NCBI GenBank assembly: GCA_002360295.1
Contig: DEQI01000215.1
Span: 1 to 28,536 of the forward strand
Direction of reading: 5' to 3'
Source: Planococcaceae bacterium UBA3370
GTDB taxonomy: Bacteria; Bacillota; Bacilli; Bacillales_A; Planococcaceae
Length of the DNA stretch: 28,536 nucleotides
The translations under genes and the position numbers were made by a program. This document shows, piece by piece, positions 23,009 through 28,536 of this stretch. Numbering within the stretch: position 1 is the stretch's first letter; every line of letters begins with the position of its first letter. The notes under the pieces are model-generated. The model was given only the letters and a program-made list of their open reading frames with translations, made no database searches and had not been told where the DNA came from.

Positions 23009-23133
23009 TGTGCTCCCATATGAATTACTATTATGATAAGTTACAACTCTATCTAGCAAACATTAAATTGAACATCTCCTACGAGAATAATGTTCTTTCG
23101 TTCAGTTATTTTTCTTCAAAGTTCTAGGCGGGA

Positions 23134-24048
23134 TTATTCTCCCACCATACCGTCGTTATCACGGTCTATCATATATTTATATAGCCAGTCCTTACCACGA
23201 GTAATTGGCATACTGAACCCAGCTGCTTTCGCTTCTGCTATAGTCACGATACCATCTCCATTTGTATCAATACTAGAAATATCATCTTCATTTATTGAAG
23301 AACTCTCTGATTGGGACTGGGATTTATTATTTCCAGTTAAACCAAGAGACTCGTTTACTTCATCCGGATTTACATTATCAAATGAATCCGTAATAACATT
23401 TCCGTTTATTGTATAGGTATATTGATAACTTGAAGGAATCTGTGTTTCCGTATTCGGATAAGTAATAATTGCTTCAAAATTAGTAGCTCCTCCTGCTTTA
23501 CGGATTGTGTCTTCCATGTATGCTTGGTCGCCGTGTCTATTTAATGTACTCTCTTGAGGTGTGATATTATATGCACTAGAATTACCGCCGAGCGAGTCTG
23601 CTATAACATGCCCTTCATCAAGGTATTTACTTTCTACACCGGGAACTTTTGCTTCATCTTTGCAGTATCTTCCCGATGATGTGACCTGTTCGGTACGGTC
23701 ATCTTGTAAAATAATTTTATCAGCAATAACCTTAACTAATTGACCGTACTCGTTTGTAAATGCCCAATATTCTCGATCACCAAAACCAATGTCTACCACA
23801 ACATTAGCTTCACGATGTCCGGATAAATCACAAGCATCCACTTCGATTAATTTGTAGCCTTTGAACAGTTCATCTTTTGATCGAGTTGATGTATTTTCTA
23901 CTACTGGTTCATCAACAGTTGTATTAACTGTTGTTACTTCTTGTGAATCTGTTTTTTCCTCAGTATTCGAAACATCTTCTATGTTTGTACAACCAACCAT
24001 AAAGATTATTGTTAAAAGTAAGATTAAATAGTTCATATTCTTTTTCAT
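23134..24048 (-). CDS. Exported DNA/RNA non-specific endonuclease lipoprotein
   Basis: About 304 residues. The signal peptide ends in a lipobox-like FMVGC, so it is probably a membrane-anchored lipoprotein with a Thr/Glu-rich linker. The nuclease core has DEGHVIADSLGG, a variant of the DRGH motif with the metal-site His, then NITPQESTLNRHGDQAYMED, the usual Asn-containing helix. The C-terminus carries an EF-hand-like loop (DTNGDGIVTIAEAK) and DRDNDGMVGE, similar to the excalibur calcium motif. It would act outside the membrane, degrading DNA or RNA or processing incoming DNA. The start with MKKNMNYL (24048) is preferred because earlier ATGs lack a spaced ribosome site. It follows the leader-I genes but may have its own promoter. 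Confidence 0.82.
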   Translation of the reverse strand: MKKNMNYLILLLTIIFMVGCTNIEDVSNTEEKTDSQEVTTVNTTVDEPVVENTSTRSKDELFKGYKLIEVDACDLSGHREANVVVDIGFGDREYWAFTNEYGQLVKVIADKIILQDDRTEQVTSSGRYCKDEAKVPGVESKYLDEGHVIADSLGGNSSAYNITPQESTLNRHGDQAYMEDTIRKAGGATNFEAIITYPNTETQIPSSYQYTYTINGNVITDSFDNVNPDEVNESLGLTGNNKSQSQSESSSINEDDISSIDTNGDGIVTIAEAKAAGFSMPITRGKDWLYKYMIDRDNDGMVGE

Positions 24049-24136
24049 TCGCCAAAACATTCCTTTCATCTGACAAACTAATTAAAGTTTGAAGTATATA
24101 TATTTTATCTGATATTTTTAATAAGGGACATTGAAG

Positions 24137-24472
24137 TTATACAGAATAACTTTTTTCGCAATTAATACATACATCGTCAGGATAATCTACGATATTTACA
24201 TCTGATTCATCAAAAGTTTTACCACAGATGGTACATGATATTTTACTATCATCATCTAGCATGTATGACGTTCCGTTTTCTTTAACTATTTCGGTTACAA
24301 TTGTGTTTAAATCTTTATTTTCTAACTGGTCAGGTGAAATATAAGCCAATACTCGGAACTCAGCATTCTCTAATGCACAAATATTTCCGCGATTTTCGGA
24401 TTTTAATAGCTTACTTACCCAAATCATACCCTCGTGATGTTCTAACGTTTCGTAATTATTCCACTTATTCAT
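24137..24472 (-). CDS. Hypothetical protein with C-terminal zinc ribbon
   Basis: A 111-residue protein. The N-terminal 75 residues are unrecognised (MNKWNNYETLEHHEGMIWV). The last 35 hold CTICGKTFDES and CINCEKS, two CxxC pairs typical of a zinc ribbon. ATG 24472 follows AAGGAGA. It lies 35 bases after the gene at 24508 and is probably the third gene of the leader-I unit. Confidence 0.75.
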   Translation of the reverse strand: MNKWNNYETLEHHEGMIWVSKLLKSENRGNICALENAEFRVLAYISPDQLENKDLNTIVTEIVKENGTSYMLDDDSKISCTICGKTFDESDVNIVDYPDDVCINCEKSYSV

Positions 24473-24507
24473 ATTAATATCTCCTTTTTATTGAGTTATT
24501 TAAATTA

Positions 24508-24834
24508 CTAAAACAAATTAAGTTGTTCTGTGAACATTGGCGCACCATCAGGTTCAACTTTTTTCAAATCGAATCCAATTCTTTCGGCACCTACGCCTCT
24601 TGGTGTAAGTACAGCAAAAATGTTTTTCGGACCTATCATACAAATATTAGTTTTTATTATTTTACCTTCATAATGCGTGTATACGGGTTCCCCAATCCAA
24701 AAATTAAAATTATATTGTGCATACAATTCATTAAATCTAGGAGTTAACTTTACTACTTCCGAACCCTTACCTTGTTTCTGCAGCAATTCAATATGCTTCT
24801 TGAGTTTCATTAGTTCATTCATATAATCTTCCAT
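24508..24834 (-). CDS. Hypothetical protein ending in a clamp-binding-like QLNLF
   Basis: A 108-residue protein. An N-terminal helix (MNELMKLKKHIELLQKQGKG) is followed by a strand-rich middle (WIGEPVYTHYEGKIIKTNICMIG) and a C-terminus MFTEQLNLF at the very end. QLNLF matches the sliding-clamp-binding consensus, and extreme C-terminal placement is common for such peptides. ATG 24834 is preferred to an in-frame GTG at 24852; the stop of the preceding gene lies one base before it. It probably binds the plasmid or host clamp. Function unknown. Confidence 0.72.
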   Translation of the reverse strand: MEDYMNELMKLKKHIELLQKQGKGSEVVKLTPRFNELYAQYNFNFWIGEPVYTHYEGKIIKTNICMIGPKNIFAVLTPRGVGAERIGFDLKKVEPDGAPMFTEQLNLF

Positions 24835-24835
24835 T

Positions 24836-25144
24836 CTAAATCCTACTTCCACTTAAAATGAAATTATCTATTGTTTCATATCTATCTTTAATGTTAGCAT
24901 TTTCATTAAAGTTATTTACGATATGTAAAAATGCCTTTTCCATGCTTACATATCTTCTACTTATAGAACTATTAGTATTATTATTAATTCCTTCTACTGA
25001 ATAAGTGAATGGCTTGTAATGACTTTCTTCTTTTCTAAGTGTCAGAGACCATTTCCCAAAATTAAAAGAATCACTCTCTCCAATCTTCCATAATTTTTCC
25101 TCTCGTAATGTTCTAAGAACATACTCCTTTGTCATTTCATGCAT
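24836..25144 (-). CDS. Hypothetical protein, first gene of the leader-I unit
   Basis: A 102-residue protein starting MHEMTKEYVLRTLREEKLWKIGESDSFNFG. It has a predicted strand pair (KWSLTLRKEESHYKPFTYSVEG) and an Asn-rich middle. ATG 25144 follows TGGAGAGATTT. The TAG stop is one base from the next ATG (24834), so the pair is tightly coupled. Not recognised. Confidence 0.72.
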   Translation of the reverse strand: MHEMTKEYVLRTLREEKLWKIGESDSFNFGKWSLTLRKEESHYKPFTYSVEGINNNTNSSISRRYVSMEKAFLHIVNNFNENANIKDRYETIDNFILSGSRI

Positions 25145-25167
25145 TTAAAATCTCTCCATTACATTTT

Positions 25168-25317
25168 ATTTATCAGCAAACACAAAAAAGCACTTCTGAT
25201 AAATGCTCAGACGTATCCTGTAAGATCCGTTTGAACACTATCGAAATGTGCTTTAGAAACCTCGACTGTATAGCTAAGGTTAATGAGTTTATCTAATATA
25301 AATTAACATAAATTATA
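25168..25317 (-). promoter_or_regulatory. Repeated structured leader, copy I (promoter damaged)
   Basis: Long hairpin arms 25189-25201 and 25239-25252, with one inserted base in the second. Small hairpin 25258-25281 has AACCT/AGGTT arms and extra mismatches. Alternative helix 25168-25176 with 25196-25204. The conserved TATATTAGAT is present, but the place of the -35 is taken by a GC-rich patch (CCGCGCGG, 25325-25332). A TATAAT lies at 25312-25317. This copy may depend on read-through from the unit upstream. Confidence 0.75.
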
Positions 25318-25344
25318 ATTATGGCCGCGCGGGATAAATTGTAA

Positions 25345-25836
25345 TTATTCTACATTCATTTTTAACCAAGACTTAATTACTCTTAGTTCTTTTTCTTTAT
25401 TTGTCTCATTTTCAATACGTTTCACATGTTGTTTAAGTGTATTAATAATTGTTATATAATTTCCGCCTTTTGCTTTAAAATCCTCATACCATTCTGAGAT
25501 TAAGCAGTCGAACGCTTTATAAGTTAAATCGCCTATTTCTAATTTTTGCTTTAAGTAAGTCTTGTACAAACTTATCGATTGCATTTCGCTTTGTTGAAAT
25601 GTTTTTAATATCTCTTTTATTTCTTCATTTTGTTCTTTCGTGAAATATGATTGTTCACCAACATTATCAATCCAATAATCCAATGGCTTAGTTGAATAAT
25701 ATAAACAATGACCAATAGCCGATTCTATAGTACTAAATGTCATAATTTCAAATCTTCCAATTTCATCTTGTGACATAGTTGACGTAGCAACATTAAATTC
25801 TTTTTCATATACATCAATATAATCTTTTTCATTCAT
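25345..25836 (-). CDS. Hypothetical protein, leader-J unit
   Basis: A 163-residue, strongly charged, helix-rich protein (MNEKDYIDVYEKEFNVATSTMSQDEIG; later HVKRIENETNKEKELRVIKSWLKMNVE). It has no membrane segment and no recognised domain. ATG 25836 follows TGGAGAGATTT. It is alone behind leader J, and leader I follows it without a terminator. Confidence 0.75.
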   Translation of the reverse strand: MNEKDYIDVYEKEFNVATSTMSQDEIGRFEIMTFSTIESAIGHCLYYSTKPLDYWIDNVGEQSYFTKEQNEEIKEILKTFQQSEMQSISLYKTYLKQKLEIGDLTYKAFDCLISEWYEDFKAKGGNYITIINTLKQHVKRIENETNKEKELRVIKSWLKMNVE

Positions 25837-25859
25837 TTCTAAATCTCTCCATTATATTT

Positions 25860-26026
25860 TATTTATCAGAAAACACAAAAAAGCACTTCTGATAAATGCT
25901 CAGACGTATCCCTATAGATCCGTTTGAACACTATCAAAAGTGCTTTAAAAATCTCTACTGTATAGTTGAGATTAAGAATGTTAACTAATATGGTATTATC
26001 ATAATTCTTTATATTTTCAAAGTCAA
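25860..26026 (-). promoter_or_regulatory. Repeated structured leader, copy J
   Basis: Promoter -35 TTGACT (26021-26026), 17 bp, -10 TATGAT (25998-26003). Small hairpin 25950-25973 has six-bp arms AATCTC/GAGATT around A-ACT-ATAC-AGT-A, the clearest example. Long hairpin arms 25882-25894 and 25932-25944 with T-run. Alternative helix 25861-25869 with 25889-25897. Confidence 0.88.
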
Positions 26027-26836
26027 ATTAGTTTCTTATGCTGTATATACTTTGGAACAAATATAAATTTAATTCTTTCGAAATAGTAAGAAAATGGGGT
26101 TTTACTTATCCCCTTGTTTATATTAATATTTATAAGCATCTTCAACTCTATATTTAGTCTCTTTTTTAGCTAAATAATTCATCCCCTTTTTTATAGTAAT
26201 ATTAATTACTATTTATAAAGCATAATTTTTTAATTTTATTTTTATAGGCATATTAAGAACTATAGGTTTAATACAATAATTCAGTGCTTTATTTTAATAT
26301 ATTATTTTCAGCACCATTAATAACTTTATTGGAAAAATCATTGATAACAAAGGGTTTGGCAAGGTTCGACATTGCAAAAAAGAACCAATGAAACAAATCT
26401 ACATATTCCTATTTCCAAATCACAAATTTTAAAGTGCAGAATACAGTTGTAGAATAGCAATCCAACGCTTAAGAAAAACAAATAACTACTCGGTCTTGGC
26501 TATTTACAGAAAAAGAAATTTTATCCCCTGTACCTCTTTTTAAAATCACAGAAATATATTCCTAATCACGTTTAATAAAGATATATAAACATCTCTTATT
26601 TGCAAAATAAAGCTACTTTGCCACTATTCAAAGACAATACTTTGCAATTAAAGTCAAAATAAATGTTAATCACAATTACCTAGCTAAAAATCACATTTTA
26701 AAGATTACAATTCACAGACAAAATAGAGTAAAAAAACATGGAATATTGAGTGCTTTACGAGATTCTGGAATAATATGAAGTGAGTTAATTGGTAAAGTCT
26801 ATTTGGAGTAAATAGGTGAATTAAAAATGAGCAGCA
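26027..26836. other. AT-rich region without genes
   Basis: About 800 bases with no credible gene on either strand. A few short inverted repeats are present, such as GGTTC...GAACC near 26364-26387, and several AATATTAA-type motifs. No regular iterons were recognised. It separates the leader array from the gene at 26947 and could hold a cis-acting site or a decayed gene. Confidence 0.4.
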
Positions 26837-26870
26837 AAAACAGCACTCGCAAATTTGCCAGTGCTAAAAA
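26837..26870 (-). terminator. Intrinsic terminator
   Basis: On the minus strand AGCACT pairs with AGTGCT (26860-26865 and 26842-26847) around GCAAATTTGC, followed by GTTTTTGC. It lies about 80 bases after the stop at 26947 and probably ends that gene. Confidence 0.65.
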
Positions 26871-26946
26871 AAGGTATATGAAATGAAGATAATCCATTTA
26901 TTGGGATAATGAAGTTGTATTCTAACTGTCCCGCTTGTTCTTACTA

Positions 26947-28341
26947 TTAAGGTGAAATTAGCATACCTACTTTAAGGTCAATTGTTTCAGTTATATAGTT
27001 AGATAATTTTGTTATAAAATTATTATTATTGGCGCTCATATGCTTAAGCCCAAAGATGTTCTTGTGCTCATAAAAAGCATTAATTTGTTTTATCAATTGA
27101 TTTTTTAACGCAAATAGGCGATTACGAAGCCCTGTTTTACTATTTTGATCGTTAGCCACTGTTTTTGCTTGAGTTACAATCGAATCTACACGTGATGTAA
27201 TCCAACTTGTATTCCAAGCTTCTAAAATCGAGTAGAGATAGTTTGTTTCAATTAATTTACTATTTAATTCAGCATCGTATGTATCTGCTGCTAGTTTATT
27301 TTCCTCAGCAACGCCGGAGTTATATTGATTAATGTTTAAGCGATTAATTTCTAGTAAGCTGCTAATATTCTCGGAACGGTTATTTAACTTTGCAAGTTCT
27401 TCAAAAGTAATATCTTGAATAACGCTAGAGAAGTATGCTGAGGCTTGTTTGGCATCGTTTAAAAGCTCATGGTTACTGTTTAAAACAACTGCAAAACGAT
27501 CAATTGCCGTATTGTAAATATATCGTCCTAATGCTAGCACAGAATCTTTGGCACCAGAAAAAGCTCCTTTCAAACGAGAAAATTCTTTCTCGTATTGTGA
27601 AAAGGAGTTGAAAATATATTTCCCCATTTTAACGATTTCCGTGCAAAAATCATTGCTAAGATAACTGTGATGACCAGCTTTAGCAATGCGTTTTCTTAAA
27701 GATAATGCTTCTGTATGATTTTCTTCAAAGTTTTCTAACGTTCCTGGAGTATAGTTGAAATTAATTACTTCTTTTTTAATTAAGTAAAGAGTTGACATAG
27801 AAATTGTTACAACTTCGTTTAATTCAGAAGTTTGAATTTCTTTAATGCTATCCAATAGTCGTCCACGAGTAAATGTACTAATTGCTGTGCTATTTTTTGA
27901 AGGAACGATCTTTAAATAATCAATGTCTACTGTCTCATTTTGAGAAATAGACATCTTAAAAGCACTAAGCAGTAAAAGGCGCTTAGCGTGGATAGATAAA
28001 TCGCGGAATGCCGGTAGATGGAAAAAAGAATAATTTTTGCAGTAACGATCTGTTACTTCATTAAATCCTAAGTTTTTTGTTTTCCCAACTACAAAACGAT
28101 ATGTAAGCTCACCTTCGAATTCTTCGCATGCAAAAAGCTTTCTTCCTTTTTTGTCAGAAGAAAGTCTTTTTAAGATCCACTTAACATATTTTTCTTTCGA
28201 ACCTACACTATTTGCAATTTGTTTAGCAGTAAGGTGTACACGGCCATCCCAGTCAGAATTTAAGGCAGCATATATAATTACATCAAATTCAGTTGATGAA
28301 ACATTTTCTAGTAAATATTGAACTAATTCTTCCGTTATCAT
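26947..28341 (-). CDS. Large protein with N-terminal winged-helix-like region
   Basis: A 464-residue protein. Residues about 15-60 resemble a winged helix (FDVIIYAALNSDWDGRVHLTAKQIANSVGSKEKYVKWILKRL), with a second basic segment near 110-150. The C-terminal two-thirds are long, helical and probably coiled, ending near GLKHMSANNNNFITKLSNY. It could be a DNA-binding regulator or a second replication-type protein, but no family is recognised. ATG 28341 follows AAAGGAGG. The promoter lies inside an inverted repeat (28376-28412), suggesting autoregulation. It is not preceded by the repeated leader. Confidence 0.75.
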   Translation of the reverse strand: MITEELVQYLLENVSSTEFDVIIYAALNSDWDGRVHLTAKQIANSVGSKEKYVKWILKRLSSDKKGRKLFACEEFEGELTYRFVVGKTKNLGFNEVTDRYCKNYSFFHLPAFRDLSIHAKRLLLLSAFKMSISQNETVDIDYLKIVPSKNSTAISTFTRGRLLDSIKEIQTSELNEVVTISMSTLYLIKKEVINFNYTPGTLENFEENHTEALSLRKRIAKAGHHSYLSNDFCTEIVKMGKYIFNSFSQYEKEFSRLKGAFSGAKDSVLALGRYIYNTAIDRFAVVLNSNHELLNDAKQASAYFSSVIQDITFEELAKLNNRSENISSLLEINRLNINQYNSGVAEENKLAADTYDAELNSKLIETNYLYSILEAWNTSWITSRVDSIVTQAKTVANDQNSKTGLRNRLFALKNQLIKQINAFYEHKNIFGLKHMSANNNNFITKLSNYITETIDLKVGMLISP

Positions 28342-28375
28342 ATATATGCTGCCTCCTTTATAAGCACGTTAATAA

Positions 28376-28412
28376 TTAATTCGAGTATAGTTCGAGAATT
28401 AAATATAGTAAA
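28376..28412 (-). promoter_or_regulatory. Promoter with operator-like repeats
   Basis: -35 TTTACT (28407-28412), 17 bp, -10 TATACT (28384-28389). The -10 is enclosed by TTAATTC 28376-28382 and GAATTAA 28396-28402 and by direct repeats TTCGAG at 28380 and 28391, one helical turn apart. A repressor, perhaps the product of the gene it drives, could bind here. Confidence 0.6.
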
Positions 28413-28536
28413 TAGGGCTAAAAAGAGGATGAACTATGATATGATTAGAGATAAGTAAAATGCTATCAAACCCTTGGTAATTCTAGGTTTTTGTTTTGTT
28501 ACTAAAAGTAAGCGTACCCACTTTTACTATATGGTG

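Noticed and set aside
14581..26026. CRISPR array, because of many similar repeats
   Set aside because: The repeats are over 100 bp, kilobases apart and each in front of a gene, with no regular spacers and no cas genes.
26027..26836. Possible second origin in the AT-rich gap
   Set aside because: No regular iterons or perfect DnaA boxes were seen, unlike the region inside rep.

Overview
This is a low-GC Firmicute window, most likely part of a large Bacillus (possibly B. cereus group) plasmid. The evidence is the AT-rich DNA, strong GGAGG-type ribosome sites, almost all genes on the minus strand, a plasmid-type replication module, a plasmid-borne sliding clamp, SSB and primase, and many small unknown genes. 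The host assignment is inference; no chromosomal housekeeping gene or tRNA was seen.

Layout. 1-1460: a small gene pair inside an inverted-repeat block, then a gene resembling family DUF6877. 1465-2728: a three-gene unit of unknown function. 3012-4378: a membrane protein and a small protein. 4484-10451: a replication block with dnaN (sliding clamp), ssb and a CHC2/Toprim primase. The primase is split by a 2.7-kb group II intron that encodes a reverse transcriptase/maturase/HNH protein. 10682-12610: a replication initiator gene with a probable origin inside its coding sequence (four 18-bp iterons, two perfect DnaA boxes). Its leader appears to be controlled by an antisense RNA and a transcriptional attenuator. 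12699-25836: an array of short transcription units carrying a solitary DNA methyltransferase, an isochorismatase-like hydrolase, an LPD11-like protein, a methyltransferase-SF2 helicase fusion, an exported nuclease and many unknowns. 25837-26946: about 1.1 kb with no gene apart from one leader and one terminator. 26947-28341: a large winged-helix-like protein with its own operator-like promoter.

The most unusual content is a repeated 5' leader found ten times plus one decayed copy (2750-2962, 10462-10642, 13655-13755, 14578-14747, 16408-16573, 17468-17633, 21955-22121, 22842-23008, 25168-25317, 25860-26026). Most copies have a sigma-A-like promoter (TTGACT, 17 bp, TAAGAT or similar), a conserved ATATTAG near the predicted transcript start, and a small hairpin with a fixed ACUA..ACAGU core. 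A long hairpin ending in a U-run follows. In most copies a second, mutually exclusive helix pairs its 3' arm with sequence just before the ribosome site. Paired positions covary between copies, which points to a functional structured RNA. The leaders control the primase/ssb operon, the methyltransferase, the methyltransferase-helicase operon and the unknown genes, so they look like a plasmid-wide regulon.

How the parts may work together: initiator, clamp, SSB and primase form a partly plasmid-encoded replisome. Two unknown proteins carry clamp-binding-like peptides (QISLF, QLNLF) and may attach to the plasmid clamp. The leader-controlled array of DNA-modifying and small proteins resembles an establishment or anti-defence region, but this is a hypothesis.
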